Shown: one piece after another, positions 1 through 8,433 of the stretch
Position numbering within the stretch: position 1 is the first letter of the stretch
Layout: the number at the start of each line of letters is the position of its first letter
DNA from: Arthrobacter sp. OV608
GTDB lineage: Bacteria > Actinomycetota > Actinomycetes > Actinomycetales > Micrococcaceae
Assembly (NCBI GenBank): GCA_900110595.1
Contig: FOEZ01000001.1
Coordinates: 496,001 to 560,000, forward strand
DNA length: 64,000 nt
Reading direction: 5' to 3'
The notes under the pieces: generated by a model
What the model saw: only the letters and a program-made list of their open reading frames with translations
Told to the model about the DNA's origin: nothing
Database searches by the model: none
Position numbers and translations under genes: made by a program

Positions 1-947
1 GGGGTGAACTTGGCGTTGGATCCCAGTTCTGCCTCAAGCTCGTCCAAGGTGTCACGGACCGCGTGCGAAATGGCCACCGTGTCGCCTTCGGGCTTCTTGG
101 TGACGGAGACCGCGAGGGTTTCCGCCCCATTGGTCCGCGTAATTGAAGTCCGTTCGTCATCCTTGACGGAGACGTCGGCCACGCTTCCGATGGTGGCGGC
201 GTTTTTTGCCCCGGAGAGCGGCAGGGCCTTGATGGCGTCCAGGGAATCAACCGGACTGCCGATCTGCAGGGAGAGGGTCTTCCCCTGCTCCTGGAGGGTG
301 CCTGCCGGTACCAGCGCGCCGTTGTTCCCCAGGGCATCCCGGATGGACGTGATGCTGGCTCCGGACGCCGCCATGGCATCGGCGCGGGGGAGGATCTCGA
401 TGTGCTGTGTGGCGCCACCGGTCACGTCGGCGCCGCGGACGCCGTCGATCTTCTGCAGCCGGGGCACGCTCAGCCGCTGCAGGTCCGCGTTCAGTTCGCT
501 CAGGGACTTGTCGGAGGACACCGCCAGGAACACGATGGGAAAATCGCTGATGCTTCCCGCAATGGCCTGCGGCTGGACGTCCTCGGGGAGGTTCCGCTTG
601 GCGTTGGAGATGGCCCGGTCAATCTGGTTCCGGGCACGGTCCAGGTTGGAACCATAGGTAAAGACCATGGTGATCTGGGAGACGCCGTTGCGCGACGTGG
701 AGGAGGTGGACTCCAGCCCCTCCACGCCGTTCAACGCAGTCTCCAGCGGCCCGCTCACCTGCTTGTCCACCACTTCCGGCGAGGCGCCGGGCATTGCGGT
801 GAGCACCGTGATCTGCGGGAACTCGATCGACGGGATGAGCTCCTGCTTCAGCGAGGACATGGTGATCACGCCAAAGACGGAGGCGAAGACCGTGATGAGT
901 GCGATCAGAGCCCGGTTTGCCAGTGAAAGTTGTGCCAGCCGGAACAT
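1..947 (-). CDS. RND-family (AcrB/MMPL-like) efflux permease, 3' end outside window
   Basis: This is the N-terminal ~315 residues of a large inner-membrane transporter; the gene runs off the left edge with no stop. The start is the ATG at 947-945, preceded on the minus strand by AGGAG with good spacing. The protein opens MFRLAQLSLANRALIALITV, a first transmembrane helix at about residues 12-30, then an extracytoplasmic porter-type region with the RND-like stretches SLKQELIPSIEFPQI and MPGASPEVVDKQVSGPLE. These are typical of hydrophobe/amphiphile efflux permeases driven by proton motive force. Substrate cannot be read from the sequence. It lies 69 bp downstream of mqo on the same strand. Family call is firm; the specific role is not. 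Confidence 0.85.
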   Translation of the reverse strand, partial: MFRLAQLSLANRALIALITVFASVFGVITMSSLKQELIPSIEFPQITVLTAMPGASPEVVDKQVSGPLETALNGVEGLESTSSTSRNGVSQITMVFTYGSNLDRARNQIDRAISNAKRNLPEDVQPQAIAGSISDFPIVFLAVSSDKSLSELNADLQRLSVPRLQKIDGVRGADVTGGATQHIEILPRADAMAASGASITSIRDALGNNGALVPAGTLQEQGKTLSLQIGSPVDSLDAIKALPLSGAKNAATIGSVADVSVKDDERTSITRTNGAETLAVSVTKKPEGDTVAISHAVRDTLDELEAELGSNAKFT

Positions 948-1016
948 CGCATGGTCTCCTGTGGGGTTGTGACTGACTGTTGCGGGCCAAGCAGCCGGCC
1001 ACCGGCCCCGGCAGGG

Positions 1017-2519
1017 TCAGTGGTTGGCGGTAACGCTTTCCAGCTGCAGGGACCTGGCGGTTGCCTTCTCGAGCTCCGCGGCAAGTTCCGGGTTGTCATC
1101 GAGCTTGACGCCGTAGCCGGGCATCATGTCCTTGAGCCTGGACTGCCAGCCCTTGAAGTTCTTCGGGAAGGCCTTCTTGAGCAGTTCGATCATGATGGGT
1201 ACCGCAGTGGAGGCTCCGGGGGATGCACCCAGGAGTGCGCCGATGGAACCGTCACGGCCGGCAATGACTTCAGTGCCGAACTGAAGAATGCCGCCCTTCT
1301 GCGGGTCTTTCTTAATGATCTGTACACGCTGGCCGGCCGTAATGAGTTCCCAGTCGCCCGCCTTGGCCTCCGGGTAGTACTCGCGCAGGGCTTCCACCTT
1401 GTCGGCGTGCTTTTTGGCCACTTCCTTGACCAGGTACGCGGTGAGGTCCATGTTGTCCTTGGCAACGGCCAGCATGGGGATGATGTTGCTTGGCCGGATG
1501 GACAGCGGCAGGTCCAGGTAGGAGCCGTTCTTCAGGAAGTTGGTGGAGAAGCCTGCGTACGGGCCGAACAGCAGCGAGCGCTTGCCGTTGACGTACCGGG
1601 TGTCCAGGTGGGGCACGGACATGGGCGGGGCGCCCACGGACGCCTGGCCGTACACCTTGGCGCTGTGCTGGGCAGCGAGGGTTTCGTCCGTGCAGCGGAA
1701 GAACTGCCCGGAAACCGGGAAACCGCCATAGCCCTTGCTTTCCGGAATCCCGGAGGCCTGCAGCAGGTGCAGGGCACCGCCGCCGGCGCCCACGAATACG
1801 AACTTGGCGTGGATCTTGCCGTGTTCGCCTGACCGGGGGTGCTTCAGCGAAAGGTTCCAGCCGCCGTCGGATGCCTTGGAGATGCCGGTGACATCATGGC
1901 CGTAATTGATCTCGACGCCGTTGTTCCCGAGGTAGGTGGTCAGTTCACGGGTGAGTGCCCCGAAGTCCACGTCGGTGCCTTCGGCGGCGCGCGTGGCGGC
2001 GATCCGCTGCTGGGGATCGCGGCCCTTGACGATCAGTGGAGCCCACTTGCCGATCTTGCCGTGGTCCTCGGAGTACTCCATGCTGCGGAACAGGGGATGC
2101 GGCTTGAGTGCTTCATACCGGGTCTTCAGGAACCGGGTGTTCTCTTCGCCGATCACAAAGCTCATGTGCGGCACGGTGTTGATGAAGCCCTTGGGCGATC
2201 CGATCAGCGACTGGTCCACCAGGTGGGACCAGAACTGGCGGGAAAGCTGGAACTGCTCATTGATGAGCAGTGCTTTGGCGGGGTCCACCGAGCCGTCTTT
2301 GGCTGCGGGGGAGTAGTTGAGTTCGCAGAGGGCAGCGTGGCCGGTTCCGGCGTTGTTCCACGGACCGGAGCTTTCCAGCCCAGGCTCGTCCAGCCGCTCG
2401 AACATGGAGATGGTCCAGTCCGGCTCCAACTGCTTGATGAATGCCCCCAGCGTGGCGCTCATGATGCCGCCGCCAATCAGGACGACGTCGGCATGAGGGG
2501 TCTTGGAAATGAAGGTCAC
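1017..2519 (-). CDS. mqo: Malate:quinone oxidoreductase
   Basis: A 500-residue FAD-dependent peripheral membrane enzyme that oxidises L-malate to oxaloacetate and passes electrons to the quinone pool, replacing or supplementing soluble malate dehydrogenase. The N-terminal dinucleotide fold is visible as [16 protein letters not shown] (about residues 12-27), followed by [19 protein letters not shown], characteristic of Mqo. Length matches the family. Start is GTG at 2519-2517 with a GGAG ribosome site about 7 nt upstream. It sits between an ABC solute-binding gene and an RND permease on the same strand, with no clear functional link to either. Confidence 0.96.
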   Translation of the reverse strand: MTFISKTPHADVVLIGGGIMSATLGAFIKQLEPDWTISMFERLDEPGLESSGPWNNAGTGHAALCELNYSPAAKDGSVDPAKALLINEQFQLSRQFWSHLVDQSLIGSPKGFINTVPHMSFVIGEENTRFLKTRYEALKPHPLFRSMEYSEDHGKIGKWAPLIVKGRDPQQRIAATRAAEGTDVDFGALTRELTTYLGNNGVEINYGHDVTGISKASDGGWNLSLKHPRSGEHGKIHAKFVFVGAGGGALHLLQASGIPESKGYGGFPVSGQFFRCTDETLAAQHSAKVYGQASVGAPPMSVPHLDTRYVNGKRSLLFGPYAGFSTNFLKNGSYLDLPLSIRPSNIIPMLAVAKDNMDLTAYLVKEVAKKHADKVEALREYYPEAKAGDWELITAGQRVQIIKKDPQKGGILQFGTEVIAGRDGSIGALLGASPGASTAVPIMIELLKKAFPKNFKGWQSRLKDMMPGYGVKLDDNPELAAELEKATARSLQLESVTANH

Positions 2520-2598
2520 GATCAGTCTCCGATTGCAGCGGCTCTGGCTGTCACAGAATATCCCCGCGCAGCCCTACTACTGAAATTGGGCTGGCCCG

Positions 2599-4269
2599 TC
2601 AAGGCTTCAGTTGTACTTTGGTGAAAACTTCATTTAAGACAGGCGACGCCGGATAGCTCACCACACGGTCGGACAAGGCCAATGCAGAGATGGGGAAGGC
2701 AACCGGAACCGCTGGAACAGTGGCCGCGATCTGCGCATTGATAGTGTGATATTGCTCATCCCGCTCCTGCCCCTCGGGCATCCCGCGGGCCCTGTTGATC
2801 TTGGAGAAGACCTGGGGATCCTGGTATCCGAACTCGCCGTTCTTCTCACCGAAGAGGGGGCCAACGAAATTGTCGGCGTCCGAGTAGGACCCGTTCCAGC
2901 CGAGCAGGTGGAGTGCGTGGTCTCCCGGGGACTGCACCTTTTGCAGATACCCCTCAGACCAGTCCACGGGAACGGGCCTGACGTTGAAGCCGACGGCGGT
3001 GAGCTGGCGGCTGATCTCGGCGTAAACCTTCTCCGGAGTGGGCAGGTAGGGCCTGGTGACGTTCAGCGGGTAGTAGAACCTCAGCTCCTCACCGGCATAG
3101 GCGGCCTCCTTGAGGTACTCCTTGGCCTTGGCGGGGTCGTGCCCCAGTGCGGGGGCGTCGTTGTTGAACCCGCTGATCTTCGGCGGGACGAACTGGGTGG
3201 CCACGGCGGTGTTGTCGATGAAGAACTTGCGGATCAGCGTTTCTTTGTCGATGGCCAGTTCGATGGCCTGCCGCACTTTCTGGTTCTGCAGGACCGGGAT
3301 CTCCTGGTTGATGCCTAAGTACATAACGGAGAACGGGTCCCGCTGCACAATCTGCTTGCCGCGCTTCACCAGCTGGTCGAAGTTGCCCACCGTCACGGCG
3401 TCGTAGCCGTCGATTTTCCCGTCCAGCAGGGCCTGGAGGCGGGCCTGGGGGTGGTTGTAGGCCACAAAGTTGATGGTGGCGATCTGGCCACGGTCGCCCC
3501 AGTAGGAAGTATTGCCGGCCAGGGTGACGCTGCCTTCGTCCCAGGATTTCAGGATGAAGGGACCGGTGCCTACCGGATTGGCGCCGAAGCCGGACACGGC
3601 CTGGCCGGCGCGGTTCTGGTCCAGCACGTCGGCGTTGCCTGCCGCAAGCGCGGCGGGGGAGGCGATGGCGAAGGCCGGCAGGGTCAGGGCCTGCAGGAAT
3701 GCGGTGAAGCGCTGGGTGAGGTCGATCTGCACGGTATCGGCTGCCACCGCGGTGCAGCTTTTGAAGATGGACAGCTCCGGCTGGTCCGAGTGAGCCTTGA
3801 ACACGCCTTTGAACGAGCTGCCCGGAGCCTGCCGGCGGAGCTCCTCCGGGAACGCAAACCAACGGTTGAAGTTGGTGCACACCGCGTCGGCGTTAAAGGG
3901 GGTTCCGTCGTGGAAGGTCACACCGCTGCGCAGTTTGAAGGTGTAGGAGCGGCCCTCATTGGATTCGCTCCACTCCGTGGCCAGCAGCGGGGTAGGTTTC
4001 CCGGTGGTCTGGTCCACCCCCACCAGTCCCTCGAGGATCTGCCGGGTGATCCGCTGGGACTCAACATCGCTTGACAGTGCGGGATCCAGGCCCAGTGGCT
4101 GCACGGCTGTGCCGAAGTTAAAGGTTTCTGTGGGTTCCGCCGTCGGGCTGGGGGAAGGGGACGCGGGCGACGGCGACGGGGCCGGTATGCCGGTGCATGA
4201 GGTGACGCTCAACGCCAGGAGGGCGGCACCGGTCGTCAGGACCGTCCGCCGGGATGGACTGCTGGGCAC
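2599..4269 (-). CDS. Extracellular solute-binding lipoprotein, peptide/nickel ABC type (SBP family 5)
   Basis: A 556-residue binding protein for an ABC importer, probably of oligopeptides. The N-terminus has arginines (SRRTV), a hydrophobic stretch and the lipobox LSVTSC, then a Pro/Ser-rich linker, so it is predicted to be a lipid-anchored surface protein. The body has family-5 signatures such as WSESNEGRSYTFKLRSGVTF and the C-terminal DADNFVGPLF region. I place the start at GTG 4269-4267, because GAGGTGAT at 4276-4283 is a near-perfect anti-16S match 6 nt upstream; a longer start at 4299 (GTG) lacks this. No permease or ATPase genes are adjacent, so it is an orphan binding protein here. Confidence 0.9.
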   Translation of the reverse strand: MPSSPSRRTVLTTGAALLALSVTSCTGIPAPSPSPASPSPSPTAEPTETFNFGTAVQPLGLDPALSSDVESQRITRQILEGLVGVDQTTGKPTPLLATEWSESNEGRSYTFKLRSGVTFHDGTPFNADAVCTNFNRWFAFPEELRRQAPGSSFKGVFKAHSDQPELSIFKSCTAVAADTVQIDLTQRFTAFLQALTLPAFAIASPAALAAGNADVLDQNRAGQAVSGFGANPVGTGPFILKSWDEGSVTLAGNTSYWGDRGQIATINFVAYNHPQARLQALLDGKIDGYDAVTVGNFDQLVKRGKQIVQRDPFSVMYLGINQEIPVLQNQKVRQAIELAIDKETLIRKFFIDNTAVATQFVPPKISGFNNDAPALGHDPAKAKEYLKEAAYAGEELRFYYPLNVTRPYLPTPEKVYAEISRQLTAVGFNVRPVPVDWSEGYLQKVQSPGDHALHLLGWNGSYSDADNFVGPLFGEKNGEFGYQDPQVFSKINRARGMPEGQERDEQYHTINAQIAATVPAVPVAFPISALALSDRVVSYPASPVLNEVFTKVQLKP

Positions 4270-4275
4270 GCGTTT

Positions 4276-4283
4276 ATCACCTC
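4276..4283 (-). promoter_or_regulatory. Strong ribosome binding site deciding the start of the SBP lipoprotein
   Basis: On the minus strand GAGGTGAT lies 6 nt before GTG at 4269. It matches the 16S 3' end over 8 bases and supports the shorter start over the upstream GTG at 4299. Confidence 0.6.
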
Positions 4284-4389
4284 GGGATCTTGCCGGCACC
4301 GCCGGTTGCGGGCCGGGACCCAGTCTAGTTGACCTGGTGGTGCGCTTCCGGGAGGCCCAGGGCGGCCGCCTGTTCGCCGACGCCTTAAA

Positions 4390-4427
4390 GGCCCGGGGCC
4401 CGTCCTTGTCGGAACGGGCCCCGGGCC
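4390..4427 (-). terminator. Long GC hairpin after the fasciclin gene
   Basis: Perfect 14-bp inverted repeat: arms 4390-4403 and 4414-4427, loop 10 nt. It lies 20 bp past the stop of the minus-strand fasciclin gene and upstream of the solute-binding gene. On the minus strand it is followed by CTTTAA, so the U-tract is weak, but the stem is very strong. Confidence 0.75.
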
Positions 4428-4446
4428 TGGCTGCTTGCAGCCGGGA

Positions 4447-5139
4447 TTACTTGGGCATCAGCACGGAATCGATGAGGTAAACCGTCGCGTTCTTGGTCTT
4501 GACGCCGCCGCAGATCACGCTGGCGTCATCCACCTTAAGGGTGTCGCCGCTGCCCGTGACCGTGACGGAGCCGCCCTGGACGGTGGCGTGGGTGCCGGCG
4601 ATCTTGTCCGGGGTGATCTGGCCGGGAACCACGTGGTAGGTCAGGATCTTGCTCAGGAGGGCATCATCGGTCTTCAGTGTTTCGATGGTGGCGGGGTCGA
4701 TCTTGGCGAAGGCGTCGTCCACCGGCGCGAAGACAGTGAATTCACCGCCGTTGAGAGTGTCCACCAGATCCACCTTCGGGTTCAGCTTGCCGGACACGGC
4801 AGCCGTGAGGGTGGTCAGGATGGGGTTGTTGGATGCTGCCACGGCCACGGGATCCAGCGCCATGCCTTCCACCGAACCTGCGCCCGTGGGTACCTGCTTG
4901 GCGTAGGCTGCGCAGCCGCTGCCCACCAGGTTGGCGGCCGGATCCATCATGGCTGCGGAGGAGCTGGCAGACGGTGACGGGGCCATCGTGGTGGCCTTCG
5001 CCGAAGCGGAGGATGACGGCGCGGCGGCCGGAGCGGAGGAGCTGGACGTGCCTGCTGAGCCACCGCAGGCGGTCAGGCTGAGCAGAGCTGCAGCTGCAAC
5101 GCCTGCGACGCTGAAAGTGGTGCGCTTGATGGTCTGCAT
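4447..5139 (-). CDS. Fasciclin (FAS1) domain lipoprotein
   Basis: A 230-residue predicted surface lipoprotein. The start at 5139 ([15 protein letters not shown]) is preceded by AAGGAGAACCAC and opens directly into a signal peptide; upstream in-frame extension only adds non-signal residues. The lipobox is LSLTAC (cleavage before Cys about residue 24), followed by a Ser/Ala-rich linker. The C-terminal ~135 residues form one FAS1 domain, with the H1-type motif [16 protein letters not shown] and the H2-type motif [10 protein letters not shown]. Proteins of this build resemble MPT70/MPT83 and other single-FAS1 lipoproteins implicated in adhesion; the ligand is unknown. It is monocistronic, with a strong hairpin downstream. 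Confidence 0.92.
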   Translation of the reverse strand: MQTIKRTTFSVAGVAAAALLSLTACGGSAGTSSSSAPAAAPSSSASAKATTMAPSPSASSSAAMMDPAANLVGSGCAAYAKQVPTGAGSVEGMALDPVAVAASNNPILTTLTAAVSGKLNPKVDLVDTLNGGEFTVFAPVDDAFAKIDPATIETLKTDDALLSKILTYHVVPGQITPDKIAGTHATVQGGSVTVTGSGDTLKVDDASVICGGVKTKNATVYLIDSVLMPK

Positions 5140-5353
5140 TGTGGTTCTCCTTGGGTTGAACATGTCGCCTGGCCGTGGACGGGATGTCCGCGGCGCTGAT
5201 TGCTTCCGGTTGGTGGGCACCTGCCTTGGCTGGTGTCTCAGTGGGTATTCGGCTGCTGCGGAAACATGGATGGGTCGGCGTCAAGGACTTTTTCAGCGCA
5301 CTGGTGTTTCCCGGGAATTTCCCGGGGCTGATGACCGCCGGGCGGCGGCAAAG

Positions 5354-5401
5354 AAACAAAAAATCCCCCGGCCTGTGACAACGTCACGAAGGCCGGGGGA
5401 T
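5354..5401 (-). terminator. Rho-independent terminator of tRNA-Leu
   Basis: Arms 5363-5374 and 5390-5401 form a perfect 12-bp stem. On the minus strand it is followed by TTTTTTGTTTC (5354-5363), a classic U-tract. It lies just downstream of tRNA-Leu. Confidence 0.88.
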
Positions 5402-5414
5402 CTTTGACAGGCAG

Positions 5415-5496
5415 TGCGCAAGGGGGGACTTGAACCCCCACGCCCGAAGGCACAGGAACCTAAATCCTGCGTGTCTGCCAATTTCACCACTCGCGC
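5415..5496 (-). tRNA. tRNA-Leu (anticodon TAG)
   Basis: Cloverleaf on the minus strand: acceptor GCGCGAG (5496-5490) pairs with CTTGCGC, discriminator A at 5415. The anticodon stem CAGGA/TCCTG holds loop TTTAGGT, giving anticodon TAG (CUA codons). The long variable arm (TGTGCCTTCGGGCG) is the class II feature expected of tRNA-Leu, and the T-arm contains GGTTCAAGTCC. 82 nt, no encoded CCA. Confidence 0.96.
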
Positions 5497-5612
5497 TTGG
5501 CCTTCGGCGCCGCACGCTCAGGCGCCTGTGTCAGGGCCAGGAAGGTACGACGGCGGATGCCAGTCTTTATTGTAGCGTTGCGCAGGCGGGACCTGCGTCA
5601 GCGGTGGCCGGG

Positions 5613-6086
5613 TCAGGCGTCCAGTTTCAGGTCCCGGCGCAATTTGGCCACATGGCCCGTGGCGCGCACGTTGTACTGGGCCAGGGCCACTTTTCCGTCG
5701 GGATCCACCACAACGGTGGACCGGATCAGGCCCTCGTAGGTCTTGCCGTAGTTTTTCTTCTCGCCCCAAGCCCCGTAGGCCTCCGCCACTGCATGGTCCT
5801 CGTCAGAGAGCAGCGGAAAGGTGAGGGATTCCTGGGCGGCGAACTTGGCCAGCTTTTCCACGGGATCGGGGGAGATGCCCAGCACGTCATAGCCCGCCGA
5901 TTGCAGGGAGGACAGGTTGTCCCGGAAGTCGCACGCTTCCTTGGTGCAGCCGGGGGTTGCCGCGGCGGGGTAGAAGTAGACGATGGTCTGGCGCCCCGGC
6001 CGCGGTGCCAGGCTGACGTCCTTCCCCGTCGAGTCTTTCAGGGTGAATTGCGGTGCGTCGTCACCTGTTACGAGTCGGTCAGCCAT
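5613..6086 (-). CDS. bcp: Thioredoxin-dependent thiol peroxidase (BCP/PrxQ peroxiredoxin)
   Basis: A 157-residue cytosolic peroxiredoxin that reduces hydrogen peroxide and alkyl hydroperoxides at the expense of thioredoxin. The peroxidatic motif PAAATPGCTKEACDFRD is present: peroxidatic Cys near residue 47 and resolving Cys five residues later (CxxxxC), typical of atypical 2-Cys PrxQ/BCP. Length fits. Start ATG at 6086 has AGGAG about 8 nt upstream. It is transcribed divergently from a MarR-family gene, so the two could share control, although MarR regulation of this gene is only an inference. Confidence 0.95.
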   Translation of the reverse strand: MADRLVTGDDAPQFTLKDSTGKDVSLAPRPGRQTIVYFYPAAATPGCTKEACDFRDNLSSLQSAGYDVLGISPDPVEKLAKFAAQESLTFPLLSDEDHAVAEAYGAWGEKKNYGKTYEGLIRSTVVVDPDGKVALAQYNVRATGHVAKLRRDLKLDA

Positions 6087-6140
6087 TGTTTTTCTCCTTG
6101 TTGCAGGCGTGACACATCAGCCTAGTAAGCGGTGCGGAAC

Positions 6141-6166
6141 AGTGCTAATCGGCACTTGGCTATACT
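6141..6166 (+). promoter_or_regulatory. Leaderless promoter and small palindrome before the MarR gene
   Basis: TATACT at 6161-6166 is a near-consensus -10 hexamer only 7 nt before ATG 6174, the spacing of leaderless mRNAs in actinobacteria. Just upstream lies AGTGC-taatcg-GCACT (6141-6156), a 5-bp-arm palindrome overlapping the expected RNA polymerase site and so a candidate operator. Confidence 0.55.
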
Positions 6167-6173
6167 TGCTGCT

Positions 6174-6641
6174 ATGCCTGATATGGATCAATGGCCCACA
6201 GGGCGCCTCTTGTCCACTGCTGCGCGCCTCGTTGAACACTCCTGGAATGAAAAACTCGGCGCTATCGGTCTCACCCATGCCGGTGTTATCGCCATAGAGG
6301 TCCTTAACGCGCAGGGCCCCATGACCCAGGCGCAGCTTGCCCAATATGTGCGCGTGCAGGCCCAGACCATGGGCAAAACCCTGAGCCGCCTCGAAGCCCA
6401 CGGGCATATCGCCAGGGTCCGCAGCACCTCTGACCGCCGCAGCCATGTGGTGTCCCTGACTGAGCGGGGCAAGGAAGCCGTCGCCGCCGCCGTCGAGATG
6501 GAACGTACGGTCCTGGCAGCGGCCACCATCGACCCCGACGCCCTGCGGCAGGAACTCAAGGCTGTTGTCCGCGAACTGGCAAGCCAGTTCGGTACCACCG
6601 CCACCGCGGCGTTGGTGGAGAACCCGTCCATGACGCCGTAG
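6174..6641 (+). CDS. MarR-family winged-helix transcriptional regulator
   Basis: A 155-residue DNA-binding protein. The central region GPMTQAQLAQYVRVQAQTMG then SRLEAHGHIARVRS forms the recognition helix and wing, with DRRSHVVSLTERGKE being the standard MarR wing motif. Such dimers usually repress nearby genes and release DNA on binding phenolics or on oxidation; no Cys-based switch is obvious here. I chose ATG 6174 rather than the earlier in-frame start at 6132 because a -10 element lies exactly 7 nt upstream. It is divergent from bcp. The target genes are unknown. Confidence 0.9.
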   Translation: MPDMDQWPTGRLLSTAARLVEHSWNEKLGAIGLTHAGVIAIEVLNAQGPMTQAQLAQYVRVQAQTMGKTLSRLEAHGHIARVRSTSDRRSHVVSLTERGKEAVAAAVEMERTVLAAATIDPDALRQELKAVVRELASQFGTTATAALVENPSMTP

Positions 6642-6745
6642 CCCATCTGCTTCGGCCGGCACTGCCGGCCTACAGCGTGATCCCAGCTGTTACAGGCTGC
6701 GGTCACGCTTTATTTTTGCCCCGCATCTGCCGCCCACCGACGGGA

Positions 6746-6969
6746 ACGCGCCATCACGTCCGGCAACGAATCGGCCGACGCTCCATCACTTATGGCCACC
6801 AGGTTGGAATCGCCCGCTCACTTGCTGCAACGAATCGGCCGACGCGCCATCACGTCCTGCAAGCAATCGGCCGACGCTCCATCACCTGACGCAGGCTGCC
6901 ACGCCGCCGTCGGGCCTCACAGGAAACTGATGGAGCGATGCACGAAAAGCTGCAGGAGGTGATGGAGCG
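6746..6969. repeat. Cluster of CGGCCGACGCTCCATCAC repeats, direct and inverted
   Basis: A ~27-nt unit of the form GCAACGAATCGGCCGACGCT followed by CCATCAC occurs at 6763-6789, 6827-6853 (GCGCC variant) and 6859-6885 (GCAAGC variant), with a half copy at 6746-6761. The end motif reappears inverted as CTGATGGAGCG (6927-6937) and GTGATGGAGCG (6959-6969). Spacing is irregular and the spacers do not look like CRISPR spacers. This looks like an extragenic palindromic repeat family; function unknown. Confidence 0.7.
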
Positions 6970-7034
6970 TTTTGTTCCAGACTCCAGCAATGCGAATGCC
7001 GGGCCGCTAACCCCCGAATGCTTGAGGTGCCGGG

Positions 7035-7078
7035 AAACAAAACAGCCCCCGGTTTGCGTTTCCGCAAGCCGGAGGCTG
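7035..7078 (-). terminator. Rho-independent terminator of tRNA-Lys
   Basis: Arms 7043-7058 and 7063-7078 pair over 16 bp with two G-T pairs around a 4-nt loop; the minus-strand continuation is TTTTGTTT. Confidence 0.82.
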
Positions 7079-7091
7079 ATTTCCCCCTTGG

Positions 7092-7164
7092 TGCACCCCC
7101 CGGGACTTGAACCCGGAACCCATTGATTAAGAGTCAATTGCTCTGCCAATTGAGCTAGAGGTGC
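7092..7164 (-). tRNA. tRNA-Lys (anticodon CTT)
   Basis: Minus-strand cloverleaf of 73 nt: acceptor GCACCTC/GGGGTGC with discriminator A, D-arm AGCTCAATTGGCAGAGC, anticodon stem TTGA/TCAA with loop CTCTTAA giving CTT, and T-arm CCGGGTTCAAGTCCCGG. No encoded CCA. Confidence 0.96.
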
Positions 7165-7278
7165 ATCTTTTGTTTCGATCGTTTGGGCTTTTTCTTTCCC
7201 GGTTGATCTCCGCAACGACATGAAACTCTACACGAACTTTTGGTGCATGTGAAATCGACGGCGGCAGTCGGGGTCTGG

Positions 7279-8433
7279 TCAGCCCGGAGGGGGTAAAACC
7301 AGCACAAAGTCGGGGTTTTCATTGTTTGTCAGCAGCCAAAAACCACCGTCCGGAGCGTGGACCACATCCCGGATCCGGCCGTATTCGCCTGTGAAATAGG
7401 CCACAGGCGAGCCTGCTTCCTCACCGGCCAGGGGCACCGTCCACATCCGCTGGCCACGCAGTGCGCCCAGGTACGCCGTGGAGCCCACAATTTCCAGGCC
7501 GCTGGGCGAGGACTCGCTTGTTGCCGGCCAGACGACTTTTGCGTCCCGGAACTCCGGGCGGTGCGGTGCTCCGGTCACAGCGGGCCACCCGTAGTTGCCG
7601 CCCGGCACAATCAGGTTCAGTTCATCATTGACGTCAGGCCCGAACTCGCTGGCCCACAGCCGCCCCTCTGCGTCCCAGGCCAATCCCTGGACGTTCCGGT
7701 GTCCGAGGCTGTACACGGCATTCCCGAACGGATTGCCTGGTGCCGGGGCGCCGTCGGCTGTCAGGCGGAGGATCTTCCCGCCCAGCGCCTCGGGGTCCTG
7801 CGGTTGCTCCCTGCGCTGGGAGTCGCCGGTGCCCACATACAGGAAGCCGTCCGGCCCGAACCGGATCCTGCCGCCGTTGTGGGTGGAGGCTTTCGGAATT
7901 CCTGTGAAGATCACTTCCGGTTCTCCGAGGGAAAGCGTGCCGTCGCCGGCCGCCGGCAGGCGAAGGCGGGCAATCCTGTTGTCCTGCCCGGAGGTGAAGT
8001 ACACGTAGAGGTAGCGGTCCGCCGCGAAGCCGGGAGACAGCGCAAGTCCCAACAGGCCGCCTTCTCCTCCCGGAACCACGCCTGGAACTGCACCCAGTTC
8101 GCGGACGGCGCCGTCACGGACTGCTTTGAGGAGGGTAGTGTCGCGCTCAGAAATCACGGCTGTTCCGTCCGGAAGGAACACCGCGGCCCAGGGGATTTGC
8201 AGCTGAAGATCCAGGCGTTGCGGCGTTCCGGGCACCGGCCCTGCCGAGGTGCTCAGTGAAGGCCGGCTTCCCGTAGGTATTCCGTCAGGGTTACCCGTGC
8301 AGCCAGACAGGAGCAGGGCGAGGCACACACCAGCGGCCGCCATAACGGGTGCAGCCGGGTGCGCCCGCCGCCGGGGGCCGGCTCCGCTAAATGCGCCTCC
8401 GCCGCGGCGCCCTGAAGCCGGCAGCCTCTGCAT
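7279..8433 (-). CDS. PQQ-dependent sugar dehydrogenase-like lipoprotein (glucose/sorbosone dehydrogenase family)
   Basis: A predicted 384-residue surface lipoprotein with lipobox LLLSGC and a six-bladed beta-propeller of the GSDH family. Motifs include GGEGGLLGLALSPGF, THNGGRIRFGPDGFLYVGTG, GGKILRL and WASEFGPDVNDELN. Related enzymes oxidise aldose sugars with PQQ; whether this one binds PQQ cannot be shown here. The reading frame stays open far upstream (to 9393), but that part is the shadow of the neighbouring gene. I place the start at ATG 8433, giving an Arg-rich signal peptide and a 47-bp overlap with the upstream gene. ATG 8343 is an alternative, but it would leave no charged n-region. 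Confidence 0.83.
   Translation of the reverse strand: MQRLPASGRRGGGAFSGAGPRRRAHPAAPVMAAAGVCLALLLSGCTGNPDGIPTGSRPSLSTSAGPVPGTPQRLDLQLQIPWAAVFLPDGTAVISERDTTLLKAVRDGAVRELGAVPGVVPGGEGGLLGLALSPGFAADRYLYVYFTSGQDNRIARLRLPAAGDGTLSLGEPEVIFTGIPKASTHNGGRIRFGPDGFLYVGTGDSQRREQPQDPEALGGKILRLTADGAPAPGNPFGNAVYSLGHRNVQGLAWDAEGRLWASEFGPDVNDELNLIVPGGNYGWPAVTGAPHRPEFRDAKVVWPATSESSPSGLEIVGSTAYLGALRGQRMWTVPLAGEEAGSPVAYFTGEYGRIRDVVHAPDGGFWLLTNNENPDFVLVLPPPG

Larger units (their letters stand above)
6642..7091. other. 450-bp intergenic stretch without a gene
   Basis: No credible ORF by codon bias. It holds a cluster of short direct and inverted repeats (6746-6969, listed separately) and the terminator of tRNA-Lys (7035-7078). 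Confidence 0.6.

Noticed and set aside
6746..6885. Possible CRISPR array
   Set aside because: Repeat spacing is irregular (64 and 32 nt), copies are imperfect, and inverted ends are present; no cas genes are nearby.
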